From JAKVCB01 sp963578605 (GTDB taxonomy: Bacteria; Planctomycetota; Planctomycetia; Pirellulales; Lacipirellulaceae): a DNA stretch of 64,000 nucleotides. Of this stretch, positions 19,026-27,894 are shown in pieces (positions within the stretch are counted from its first letter, which is position 1; the number at the start of each line of letters is the position of its first letter). A model generated the notes under the pieces. It worked only from the letters and a program-made list of their open reading frames with translations. It did not search any database and had not been told where the DNA came from. Position numbers and translations under genes: made by a program. Where the stretch lies: positions 1-64,000 of the forward strand of contig CAUZEA010000015.1 of assembly GCA_963578605.1 (NCBI GenBank), in the 5' to 3' direction.

Positions 19026-21197
19026 ATGACACAGCCCGATCCCACTCCTCACCGACTTGGTTTGACCGGAAAAATTCTAATCGGAACCGTCGCCGGGTTG
19101 ATCGTCGGAATTTTTTTTGGTGAAAATTGTGCCTGGCTGAAATGGATCGGTGATGGATTCGTTGGCCTGCTACAGATGGCCGTTCTACCGTATGTCACCT
19201 TATCACTCATCGCCAATATAGGCCGGTTAAGTATCACCGAATGCTGGCGTCTGGCAAAAGTTGCACCCGCCGTTTTGGGCGGACTGTGGCTCCTTGGCTT
19301 CAGCATGCTTGTGTTGATGTCGTGGTCCTTCCCAACCCGGGAAGCCGGGGCATTTTTTAGCACAAGTTTTCTCCATGAGCCCCCTGCCTACAACTGGCTC
19401 GAATTATTCATTCCATCCAATCCGTTTCACTCCCTCTCGAACAGTGCAATTCCTGCTGTTGTAGTTTTCTCCATCGGTCTTGGAATCGCGTTAATACGAT
19501 TTCCCAACAAGGCAGTTTTCCTCGATCCATGCGACGTTGTGATCAAGGCCTTGTCAAGACTCAACCATTTCATCCTCCGACTTGCTCCGCTTGGAATCTT
19601 TGCAATTGTGGCACATTCTTCCGGCACCCTTGACTTTCAGCACTTCGAGCTGTTGCAGGGATACCTTCTAGCCTACGGAACTGCCGCAGTACTTTTAACT
19701 TTGTGGATCCTGCCAGCTATCGTGGCAATCCTCACTCCATTTTCTTACCGCCATTTCCTTCAGACCACCCGCGACGCACTGGTTGCCGCATTCGTCATCG
19801 GTAACACCTTCATCGTATTACCGATGATTGTCGACAGTACGAAACGACTGTTCGCTCGGCATGCGATAGACACCAAAGGCTCCGATCATTTTCCGGAACT
19901 CATCATTCCGATGGCTTATCCGTTTCCGGATGTCGGCCGAATTGTAGGACTCTTGTTTATCCCGTTTGCCGCCTGGTTCTATGGCACATCAATCGACCCG
20001 TCCCATTGGCCAATCCTTATAGTCGTCGGCTTTCTCGGCTGTTTTGCCAACCCCCTGATAACGATCCCGTTACTTCTTACCCTAGCACAAATTCCCAGCG
20101 ATATTTTCAATCTCTATGTTGTCATCGGAATCTTGGCCAGCCGCTTCGGCGACGCCATGAAAACGATGCACCTCTTCGCATTTGCCGCAATCACCAGTTG
20201 CGGGCTTACTGGAAATCTGGCCATTCGCTGGGCAAGAATCCCGTTCACACTGATCTTCACGACTTGTTGCCTTGCGGTTGCGATGTTCGGAACTCACCAA
20301 TGGCTTGATCAATCTTTCATGAATGGTATCCCCCTGGAAAACCTCGTTACCGAAAGGGCATTAATCACAAAACCGGTGCCATTCATAATCCTCGATCACG
20401 CTACCCCCAATCCAAGCCTCTTACAATCGGGAGAATCGCGATTGGAACGCATACACCGACGGGGTGTCATCCGCATTGGCTTCGATGACGACGAACTTCC
20501 ATTTTCCTATTTCAACAACTCCACGTTGGTTGGATTCGATATCGACATGGCCCACCAGTTGGCCCGTGATCTGAAAGTGTCGATTGAGTTCGTTCCTTTT
20601 GCGTCACGTGACATTATGGCGCAACTTCGTGACGATTATTTTGACATTGCAATGTCAGGTATCGAAGGAACCATAAGACGGTTTTCCACGCTCCCACCAG
20701 GAAACTCGTACATGGAAGTAACCCTTGCCCTGGTGGTCTTGGACCATCGCCGAGCGGAGTTCGACTCGATCCAAAAAATGCAACAGCATAAAGACCTCCG
20801 TATAGCTGTCATCGCCGACAGTTTCTTCGATGAAATGCTTCACCAGGTTGCAGGCGACTTTGAAGTGATTCAGCTGGAATCTGAAAAAGATTTCTTCGAC
20901 AATCACACAACCCAGGCAGATGCGCTACTGACTAGCGCAGAAACAGGGTCTGCCTGGACACTGCTACGGCCGAATTACTCCGTCGTGCGGCCAACAAAAC
21001 AAACGATCCGTATTCCTCTCTATTACATGACTGCTCCAGACGAAACTTTTCGCTCGTTCTTGAATCGCTGGCTCGACTTAAAACGAGGAGAGCGCACCCT
21101 TGACAAGCTCTACAACCACTGGATACTTGGCAAACCCGACCAGGACCGACCACCCCGGTGGTCAATCATGCGCAATGTTCTGGGCTGGGTTGACTGA
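19026..21197 (+). CDS. SDF-type (dicarboxylate/glutamate symporter-like) permease fused to a periplasmic solute-binding domain
   Basis: 723 residues from the ATG at 19026 (the frame is open from 18939 but codons 1-29 look non-coding). Residues about 10-410 are a multi-membrane-segment protein aligning by eye with the dicarboxylate/amino acid:cation symporter fold. From about residue 470 a bacterial SBP family 3 domain begins (RGVIRIGFDDDELPFSYFNNSTLVGFDIDMAHQLARDL) and ends near the C-terminus. So a secondary transporter carries its own ABC-type binding domain. The canonical motifs are altered: the Ser-rich re-entrant loop reads AFVIGNTFIVLPM, and the place of NMDGT reads YPFPDVG. Substrate and coupling ion may therefore differ from DctA/GltP. 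It is followed by two small hairpins and then the tungstate operon on the same strand; no functional link is evident. Confidence 0.88.
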   Translation: MTQPDPTPHRLGLTGKILIGTVAGLIVGIFFGENCAWLKWIGDGFVGLLQMAVLPYVTLSLIANIGRLSITECWRLAKVAPAVLGGLWLLGFSMLVLMSWSFPTREAGAFFSTSFLHEPPAYNWLELFIPSNPFHSLSNSAIPAVVVFSIGLGIALIRFPNKAVFLDPCDVVIKALSRLNHFILRLAPLGIFAIVAHSSGTLDFQHFELLQGYLLAYGTAAVLLTLWILPAIVAILTPFSYRHFLQTTRDALVAAFVIGNTFIVLPMIVDSTKRLFARHAIDTKGSDHFPELIIPMAYPFPDVGRIVGLLFIPFAAWFYGTSIDPSHWPILIVVGFLGCFANPLITIPLLLTLAQIPSDIFNLYVVIGILASRFGDAMKTMHLFAFAAITSCGLTGNLAIRWARIPFTLIFTTCCLAVAMFGTHQWLDQSFMNGIPLENLVTERALITKPVPFIILDHATPNPSLLQSGESRLERIHRRGVIRIGFDDDELPFSYFNNSTLVGFDIDMAHQLARDLKVSIEFVPFASRDIMAQLRDDYFDIAMSGIEGTIRRFSTLPPGNSYMEVTLALVVLDHRRAEFDSIQKMQQHKDLRIAVIADSFFDEMLHQVAGDFEVIQLESEKDFFDNHTTQADALLTSAETGSAWTLLRPNYSVVRPTKQTIRIPLYYMTAPDETFRSFLNRWLDLKRGERTLDKLYNHWILGKPDQDRPPRWSIMRNVLGWVD

Positions 21198-21240
21198 ACG
21201 GATCAAGGACTTATCCGTCGCGGGAGTGTAACACGCTCCC
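21198..21240 (+). terminator. Two tandem hairpins after the symporter fusion
   Basis: ACGGAT (21198-21203) pairs with ATCCGT (21213-21218), and GGGAG (21223) pairs with CTCCC ending at 21240. They sit directly behind the stop codon. There is no U-run, so termination is plausible rather than shown. Confidence 0.35.
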
Positions 21241-21399
21241 CAATGCCCGATACCGCTGGCGCGAGAGATAACCCCGGCAGTTCAACTGCAGCAGCGTACC
21301 ACTCGCCGATTGCCTTACTTGTGGGACTCCAGCTTTCCGACCGACCAACCCTATTTGAAACCCCTGCCGCCAGCACCGTTTGTTAAGGACATTTTTTCA

Positions 21400-22050
21400 G
21401 TGACGCCATTGGGTTCTGACGTCTGGTCCATTGCCTGGCTTTCGCTTCAGGTCTCCACGAGTGCTGTCTTCCTGGCCGCACTGGCGGGAATTCCCTTGGG
21501 AACCTGGCTAGGGCTGTCCCAATTTCGGGGCAAGCAAATTCTGACCATCCTGATTTACACGGGCATGGCTTTGCCACCGGTTGTTGTAGGCTTGCTAGTT
21601 TACCTTTGTTTATCGCGCAGCGGCCCGCTTGCGGGACTTGGTTGGTTGTTTTCGACCAAGGCGATGATTCTTGCCCAATTGATTCTGGCGATGCCATTTG
21701 TAGTGGGTATTACCATGACCGCGATCGGCGCTGTTCCACAATCGCTGCGATTACAAATTCGCAGTCTTGGAGCAAGCCCGTGGCAACTTCACTGGACCAT
21801 ACTCAAAGAAGCGCGGGCAGGTGTGGTACTGGCTGTAGCCATTGCGTTTGGCCGGAGTATTTCTGAAGTAGGGGCAGTCTTGATTGTGGGAGGCAATATC
21901 GCCGGTCACACACGCGTACTCACCACGGCGGTGGTCCTGGAAACCAGCCAGGGACATTTCGAAATGGCCTTGGCGCTGGGCGGCATCTTGCTCTTGATCG
22001 CACTGATCGTAAATGGCTTGATCCTAAGCCTGAAAGGTCAACAACCATGA
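21400..22050 (+). CDS. tupB: Tungstate ABC transporter permease, TupB-like
   Basis: About 216 residues of integral membrane protein with the permease pattern IAWLSLQVSTSAVFLAALAGIPLGTWLG and the EAA-type loop around RSLGASPWQLHWTILKEARAGVVLAVAIAFGRSISEVGAVLIVGGNI, typical of TupB/ModB-like oxyanion permeases. I choose the GTG at 21400, with AAGGAC at 21385-21390 ten bases upstream; the frame extends to a TTG at 21310. Its stop overlaps the start of the ATPase gene by four bases (ATGA), so the two are translationally coupled. With the binding protein two genes down, this forms a complete importer. The family also transports molybdate, so the metal preference comes from TupA similarity. Confidence 0.88.
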   Translation: MTPLGSDVWSIAWLSLQVSTSAVFLAALAGIPLGTWLGLSQFRGKQILTILIYTGMALPPVVVGLLVYLCLSRSGPLAGLGWLFSTKAMILAQLILAMPFVVGITMTAIGAVPQSLRLQIRSLGASPWQLHWTILKEARAGVVLAVAIAFGRSISEVGAVLIVGGNIAGHTRVLTTAVVLETSQGHFEMALALGGILLLIALIVNGLILSLKGQQP

Positions 22051-22781
22051 CCAACCATGTGCCGTGCTTTCAATTGCAAAATGTAAAGCGTGCGTTTGGG
22101 GATACGTTTACACTGGAAATCAACCACCTTACGGTTTACGCGGGAGAGACTTTGACACTCTTGGGTCCTACGGGAGCCGGCAAAAGTACACTTTTACGAA
22201 TTTTGGGCGGGCTGGAAAATCATGTCACCGGCTCAACACACCACCATGACACACCTTTCTGCCCGGAATCACTCCCGCTCGAGGTTCGACGAGGCATCAC
22301 GCTGGTTTTCCAACACCCACAGTTGCTCAATACCACGGTTAAAAAAAATATAGAATTTGGCCTGCGTTTACGGGACCAGCATTCTCAATCCGACAAGGTC
22401 CAATCGATCTTACATCGTTTAAAACTGGCTCACCTGCAAAACCAACTGGTTCACTCGCTCTCTGGAGGGCAAGTTCAACTGACAGCATTAGCCCGCGCTT
22501 TAGTCCTGCAGCCAACGGTCCTGCTATTGGACGAACCGACCTCCCATCTCGACCCGGCACATGTATTGCTGGTGGAAGAAACCATCCAACAAGAAGCTGC
22601 TTCGCAATCGATGACCGTCGTCTGGGCAACCCACAACCTGTTTCAATCGCAGCGTGTTTCAGATAGGGTGGCTTTCTTACTCGATGGGAAACTCGTAGAA
22701 GTAGCTACCCCGCAGTCCTTATTTGCCACACCCCAAGATCCCCGTACCGCTGCGTTCGTACGCGGCGAAATGGTCTGCTGA
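22047..22781 (+). CDS. tupC: Tungstate ABC transporter ATP-binding protein, TupC-like
   Basis: A 244-residue ABC ATPase. Walker A GPTGAGKST is at residues 40-48, the Q-loop region is near VFQHPQLLNTTV, the signature LSGGQ is near 138, Walker B VLLLDEPTSHLD follows, and the switch His is in ATHNL. It lacks the C-terminal MOP/TOBE regulatory domain that ModC proteins carry, which fits TupC rather than ModC. It overlaps tupB by 4 bp and is followed by tupA after 3 bp, so the three form one operon energising oxyanion import at the inner membrane. Confidence 0.9.
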   Translation: MTNHVPCFQLQNVKRAFGDTFTLEINHLTVYAGETLTLLGPTGAGKSTLLRILGGLENHVTGSTHHHDTPFCPESLPLEVRRGITLVFQHPQLLNTTVKKNIEFGLRLRDQHSQSDKVQSILHRLKLAHLQNQLVHSLSGGQVQLTALARALVLQPTVLLLDEPTSHLDPAHVLLVEETIQQEAASQSMTVVWATHNLFQSQRVSDRVAFLLDGKLVEVATPQSLFATPQDPRTAAFVRGEMVC

Positions 22782-22784
22782 ACC

Positions 22785-23636
22785 ATGCCCCATCGCCAAC
22801 TTCTCTTGAGCTGGATTTTAATCTACCTGGCCACGGCAGTTGGTTGCGAGTGGTCACCCGAACAGGACAACAAACTGGTTCTCGCCACGACTACCAGTGC
22901 CCGTGACAGTGGACTTTTAGATGCGATCCTCCCGGGCTTTGAAAACAAAACTGGAATTGAGGTGGAAGTCATCGCTGTCGGTACCGGGCAGGCATTGACA
23001 CTTGGTCGGCGTGGAGATGCAGACGTCCTGCTCACACACGCCCCATCTGCAGAAAATAAATTTGTCGCCGACGGTTACGCCGATCAACGACACATCATCA
23101 TGTCCAACGACTTCCTGCTTGCGGGCCCGGAGTCTGACCCGGCGTCTATTAAAAATACTCCTCATATCGGCGCAGCCATGCAGAAGATGGTCAAGAAAGA
23201 GATACCGTTTATTTCTCGGGGAGACCAGAGCGGCACACACCTTCGCGAACAACAGGCATGGCGCGACTGTGGAATTTCCCCGGCAGGTGCCTGGTATATC
23301 GAAGCCGGCTCCGGGATGGCTGCAACCCTACGGATGGCCAGCGAGATGCAGGCACACACTCTCTGCGACCGGGGCACCTTCCTGGCCCAACGGGATAATT
23401 TGAAACTGGCCATCCTTTGCCAGCATGATCCAAACATGAAAAATGAATACGCCGCAATGATAGTCAGTCAAGCCAAACACCCGCATGTCAACTTTAGAGC
23501 AGCCCAGCAATTCGTCGATTTCCTCACCTCTCCCGACATTCAGGAAGTCATTGGAAAGTTCGGAATCGCACAATATGGCACCCCGCTCTTTGTGCCAACT
23601 GGCCACGATTCGCTCAAAGAACTAACACGGCCATAG
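22785..23636 (+). CDS. tupA: Tungstate-binding lipoprotein, TupA-like
   Basis: 283 residues with a lipoprotein signal peptide (hydrophobic h-region, lipobox ATAVGC with Cys21). The mature start LVLATTTSARDSGLLDAILPGFE carries the TTTS-xx-DSGLL oxyanion-binding pattern typical of TupA. Further family features include GTGQAL, GDADVLLTHAP and FISRGDQSGTH. It should capture tungstate (possibly molybdate) in the periplasm and hand it to TupBC. It is the last gene of the operon; the next gene is convergent and I see nothing recognisable in 23637-23841. No ModE-like operator or molybdenum-cofactor riboswitch is apparent upstream of the operon. Confidence 0.9.
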   Translation: MPHRQLLLSWILIYLATAVGCEWSPEQDNKLVLATTTSARDSGLLDAILPGFENKTGIEVEVIAVGTGQALTLGRRGDADVLLTHAPSAENKFVADGYADQRHIIMSNDFLLAGPESDPASIKNTPHIGAAMQKMVKKEIPFISRGDQSGTHLREQQAWRDCGISPAGAWYIEAGSGMAATLRMASEMQAHTLCDRGTFLAQRDNLKLAILCQHDPNMKNEYAAMIVSQAKHPHVNFRAAQQFVDFLTSPDIQEVIGKFGIAQYGTPLFVPTGHDSLKELTRP

Positions 23637-23841
23637 CCCAGCGAGAGAATCCCTCTGACAACAGAGCGTGCCATTTTCAGGACAAGATCCTCACGGCTAA
23701 CTTCTCGTGCTCCCCTGATTTCACGAAACCCGTTCGGGGCAACTCTCAACCACCCGCTGCGACTGGCAGTGCCGGCCTCCCACGCACGCTCCCACGATGG
23801 CCAGGTAGTGACTCCTGAAAACCAACAAGTTCTCGCGACAC

Positions 23842-26727
23842 TTATTTCGTGAACTCCCTGGCAGCCGGCCTTGGCCCCGGCTCATATTCAATCGAGACGG
23901 CATGCAAAACAGGAGTGCTCACCAAACTGGGACTGACCAGGATCACTTTGTATTGCATCCAGCGATTGGCCTTTACAGAGTCGGGAACTGGTGAGCCGGT
24001 GATCTTGAAATGGCTATCCGGACCGGCAGTGCCGCACCAGGGGGCAGAACTCAATGCGGCTTGTGTAGCGGCGGTCCGCACTTGCAGCAGTACGCGCGTG
24101 CGAAATGGCGTCTCCGCCTGCCAGAAGATGCGTTTCAGGTTTGCCACCTCACCAGCATCGAAAGCTGGCGACAGGTAGTCATAACAATCCGACCGATCGT
24201 AAACATTGCCAATGTCATGCAGCGAAAAGAAATGCACCCCAGTTGCTGGCAATGCCGTGCGATATTCCCCACGAAACCCATCCGGGCTCCCCCAGTGCAC
24301 CCAGGTCGGGCTGCGATGGTTGCCAACGTTTGTGTGATTGGCCACAATCAGTTCCGGAAATCCATCATGATTACAGTCAGCAGCCATGACGCCACAACCG
24401 GACAAACCGGGGATCTCCGTTCTCTGGTCTGCGTGAAATCCACTGGGGCCGTTCCAGTAGAGAAAACCGGGGAAATTTCGATGGTGTCCGCCAAAATAAC
24501 TGCTGAAGAACAGGTCGATATAGCCGTCGGCGTTAAAATCCGAAGCCACCGTGTCGGCAGGGCCAATCGTTGGCAGGCACTGCGGTGGCTCTTCTGAGAA
24601 ACCTGTCTCGTCTCCGTAGAAAATTAACGCGTCGACCTTGGGGTTACCGTGCAACACGGCCACGTCGCCTGGCGTTAAGGGCTTGTTGTAGTCAAGCAAA
24701 CTGACCACAACGAGATCAAGGAAACCATCACGATTAAGATCGGCCGTCTCGGCAACGATGCAGCGTTTGCCGGGCGTCGGCAACTCGCTCTTGCGGTGGT
24801 TATCAAAACCGGCCGGTCCGTTCCAGTAGACCACCACGCGGTCTTGTAACGGCGCGATAACATCCACCCAATTGTCACGATTTAAATCGGCCAGCCCTGG
24901 TTTCATACCACCCGTGTCAAACTCAAAGCGATCATTTGCCGAAAACCCCGACTCCTTTCCGTAAAGAATAGAAAATTCAAGCAACAGGTCGAGATAGCCG
25001 TCACGATCAAAATCGGCCGTGCGGGCGGTCGCGGCCTCGGCATCATCCAACATCGTCTTCTTCTCAAGCTCAAAACCGTCTGCCCCATTCCAATAGACTA
25101 CGGTTGGACTGCCGAAATGAGGAAACACAATATCTACGTATCCGTCCGCATTCAAATCACTATTTAAATGACCATCTGTGTTGCGGCGGGTGGGAAACCC
25201 CTTTCTTCGCGTGGGGGCGAACTCACCCTGATCATCACCCCAATAAATATACGAAGTAGTCGGCCCAAGCTCGGCAAATGCCGTTGTGGTTCCGCCTGGG
25301 TAGGACACTCCTTCGATTTTATTGACAAACACCACGTCGGTCCGCTCATCGCCGTTCAAGTCGTCTACCACGATCGCCGATGCTCCAGACGTTGGCAGTT
25401 CCGTACGATCACTGTCGGTAAACCCTTTTGAAGTTCCCCAATAAATAAACGACCTGGTGTCAAAAAAACCATCGCTGGCATAATTGGCAAAGGCCAGGTC
25501 TGCGTACCCATCCTGATCAATATCACAAATGGCCACATCGTGTGCATGCATCGCCAACACCTGGGTTCGCCGACGGGATGCAAAACCGTCCGGGCTATTC
25601 CAGTAAATAAAAGAATGTTGTTCGGCGCTATTTGCAAACACCAAATCGGGAAGCTGGTCACCGTTCAAGTCTCCGGCCTCGACTGCATGGGCACCCAGGG
25701 TTGGCAAGTCTGTCCGTTTCTTCAAAGAGAATCCGCCAGGCCCTCCCCAATAAATCGATGAATTTACGCGATACGTATCGACGCGATTGCTGGTTGGCGG
25801 GTCCGGCTTTTCTTCCAGCCGATACATGTTCGCCAGGATGACCTCGGCAAAACCGTCTGCATTGAGATCACTGACTTCCACTCCCGCGGTGTACAAGCCT
25901 GGAAGCTCGAGGCGATGGTCACCAGAAAACTCGCCCTGGCCGTTGCCCAAATAGATCACCGCTCCACTCTCGCCCGGCTCATTGCCTTCATTGGCAAAGA
26001 CAATGTCGGGGAAAGTGTCCTGATTTACATCGGCGACCACCACATCAGCACAGTTAATCGTTTTGAGCGCAGTGCGACTGCTACTCGCATACCCCTGCTG
26101 AGACCCCCAGTAGATGAACGACTGTTGAAAACGATCAACGGTTACGTGGTAATCCACTCCCTGGTTGGCCACCACGATCTCAGGCCATGCATCGCCATTC
26201 AAATCGGCGATTGCAACGGCAACCGCGGCCTTGGCCGGAAAGCTTGACCGCCGGGACAAATCGAACCCGCCAGGACTCCCCCAGTAAATGTGGAAATCAA
26301 GATCGGTCCGGTTCCCGTCAAATCGATTGACGAGAACCAAATCAACATGCCCATCTCTATCAAGATCTCCTGCAGCACCACCAATCGCACCATCGGTGGG
26401 GAGTTCGGTCCGGCGGTGCGGTGAGAACCCGTCCTTGTCTGCCCAATAGACAAAGGTTTCGGTTTCTTCATCGTGGTCCTGTGCACAGGCGATCGGCAAA
26501 TCAAAATTGCCGTCGTTATTCAGGTCCCACAGGTTGATCAGCCGCACTGTTCCGTCGGCCGCCACGTAGGTATTGACCCCACCGTCACCCAATGTTCCAT
26601 CGATAAAATCAAGAAACGTGGAACTGGTCCACGACTTTTCTTCCGAAAACAGGCCTCCCTGGTCCAGAACTACCGCAAGCACAAAGAAAGCACTGAAACA
26701 GGTCCTCGGTCGCAACAGAGTTTTCAT
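23842..26727 (-). CDS. Secreted VCBS/FG-GAP repeat protein with 14 YWG-type repeats
   Basis: About 961 residues; the ATG at 26727 has AAGG upstream, and a TTG codon precedes it. A signal peptide is present (positive start, then FSAFFVLAVVLDQGGLFS). The body consists of about 65-residue FG-GAP/VCBS units with calcium-binding loops (DLNxDGxxDLVxxN), each ending in a variant of xIYWGxxxGF. I count 14 such signatures, too many for one standard seven-bladed propeller and consistent with two stacked seven-blade propellers. The last about 130 residues lack repeats and look like a beta-sandwich (WMQYKVILVS..TPVLHAVSIEYEPG). It is probably a surface or periplasmic binding or scaffold protein. It carries no PEP-CTERM tail and stands as a single gene convergent with tupA. 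Confidence 0.88.
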   Translation of the reverse strand: MKTLLRPRTCFSAFFVLAVVLDQGGLFSEEKSWTSSTFLDFIDGTLGDGGVNTYVAADGTVRLINLWDLNNDGNFDLPIACAQDHDEETETFVYWADKDGFSPHRRTELPTDGAIGGAAGDLDRDGHVDLVLVNRFDGNRTDLDFHIYWGSPGGFDLSRRSSFPAKAAVAVAIADLNGDAWPEIVVANQGVDYHVTVDRFQQSFIYWGSQQGYASSSRTALKTINCADVVVADVNQDTFPDIVFANEGNEPGESGAVIYLGNGQGEFSGDHRLELPGLYTAGVEVSDLNADGFAEVILANMYRLEEKPDPPTSNRVDTYRVNSSIYWGGPGGFSLKKRTDLPTLGAHAVEAGDLNGDQLPDLVFANSAEQHSFIYWNSPDGFASRRRTQVLAMHAHDVAICDIDQDGYADLAFANYASDGFFDTRSFIYWGTSKGFTDSDRTELPTSGASAIVVDDLNGDERTDVVFVNKIEGVSYPGGTTTAFAELGPTTSYIYWGDDQGEFAPTRRKGFPTRRNTDGHLNSDLNADGYVDIVFPHFGSPTVVYWNGADGFELEKKTMLDDAEAATARTADFDRDGYLDLLLEFSILYGKESGFSANDRFEFDTGGMKPGLADLNRDNWVDVIAPLQDRVVVYWNGPAGFDNHRKSELPTPGKRCIVAETADLNRDGFLDLVVVSLLDYNKPLTPGDVAVLHGNPKVDALIFYGDETGFSEEPPQCLPTIGPADTVASDFNADGYIDLFFSSYFGGHHRNFPGFLYWNGPSGFHADQRTEIPGLSGCGVMAADCNHDGFPELIVANHTNVGNHRSPTWVHWGSPDGFRGEYRTALPATGVHFFSLHDIGNVYDRSDCYDYLSPAFDAGEVANLKRIFWQAETPFRTRVLLQVRTAATQAALSSAPWCGTAGPDSHFKITGSPVPDSVKANRWMQYKVILVSPSLVSTPVLHAVSIEYEPGPRPAAREFTK

Positions 26728-27009
26728 CAAAAGGAACCTTCAGAGTTTGTGATTTCATTGTGTACGGCTATTGGTCCCACGAGTAATTGTCGATCGCACC
26801 ACAATGTAATTCACAGGTTAGCCGCGATCATTCTAACTCTTCGGCACCGAAGAAGCCAACCAGGCAGCCCATTCATACAGGCTGCAACCCATTAACAATC
26901 GCAACTTCACGAAACTCCTGCCGGCCGAAGGGACAAACACGTCAACCGTCACGAGATAACCGATTAGCTTTCCCAATTTTACCGCCGCACCACGGTTACC
27001 TGAGGCCGT

Positions 27010-27745
27010 TTATTCCTCGTGGATATATTCCTGCGTAATCCACTCCATACCTTTGTGGTGTTTGAACAAATCGATCCAAATGTAGCGAAGTGTCTTTCCC
27101 TCGTGGACCTCTACACCGTGGTTGGAGCCAAGCGGTATGTGGAGCAACTGCCTTTCAAAAAATGTCACCTCATCCTCATCAGCGCAAACCGTACATCAAT
27201 TATCTTTGAGCCCATAAAAGAGCTGTTCCAACATCGGATGCTGGTGAGCGGCAACCTGGTCCGGTCCAGTCGTCTCTACCGAGCCAATGCAGAGCCGGGG
27301 AAAAGTGTACTCCGGAAGCAGCGTGCGGCTTATCGTCTTGGCACTCTTGCATTCTTTCTTTGTAGATCCCACAGGAAGAACAAGTCTGAAACGATGGGAT
27401 CTTGTGCTTGTGTTCATCAAAAAGTTCCCTGTCTTCAGCAGAAAATGCGACTGCCAGTTCAAGGACATCCAATCGCTCGTTGCCCGCAGTGATTTTAAAT
27501 GGCTCCCTCGACAGAGGCACAAACAACGCAATCTCTGTAATCTGCCAGCTATTCACACCCTGTTCAACCCGCCCCATCCCGTCTGTAAATAAATAAACAA
27601 GTCCCGTGTCTTCTTTGGGTGTCGCTTGATAGACCTGGTCTGCAGACAACGCCAGAAACGAGGTTACCAACCCTTCGACTTCATCCGGCAAGACGGACAA
27701 CAGGGTGCCTTCGCAAAACTCCTTCAAATCAGCGAATTGAATCAT
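27010..27745 (-). pseudogene. Cupin-type protein, broken by a frameshift and an in-frame TGA
   Basis: From the ATG at 27745 the frame gives MIQFADLKEFCEG.. to KERMQECQDDK. There the duplicated C at 27327-27328 shifts the frame; removing one C restores RTLLPEYTFPRLCIGSVETTGPDQVAAHQHPMLEQLFYGLKDN. A TGA (27198-27196) then interrupts, and the same frame continues to a TAA at 27012-27010 through LLHIPLGSNHGVEV and LRYIWIDLF. The HQHPMLEQLF and IPLGSNHG blocks are cupin-like metal-site segments. With two independent lesions it is most likely dead, unless both are sequencing errors. Its former function is unknown. It lies downstream of a decayed sialidase-like gene in the same orientation, so the pair may have been one catabolic operon. 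Confidence 0.75.
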
Positions 27746-27894
27746 GATTTTACATCCAAGATCTTTTGGCGCGGATGAAACCGGTTTCCTGGTCATTCTG
27801 TTTGCATCGGCAATTGTTTGCCTGCCAACGCTTGATAATTCGTCCTGCAGTGCACATCATCCTACCTGGTCGCCAAGGTATTCGCGCCCAAGTT

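Noticed and set aside
18481..19032. 183-codon minus-strand frame in the gap-symporter spacer
   Set aside because: No signal peptide, domain or ribosome site, and its composition is atypical.
21198..21399. Molybdenum/tungsten cofactor riboswitch or ModE site upstream of tupB
   Set aside because: I saw only two small hairpins and no conserved riboswitch core or ModE palindrome.
27196..27198. TGA in the cupin gene as a selenocysteine codon
   Set aside because: The same gene also has a frameshift, no selenocysteine insertion hairpin is apparent, and the position is not a redox motif, so decay or error is simpler.
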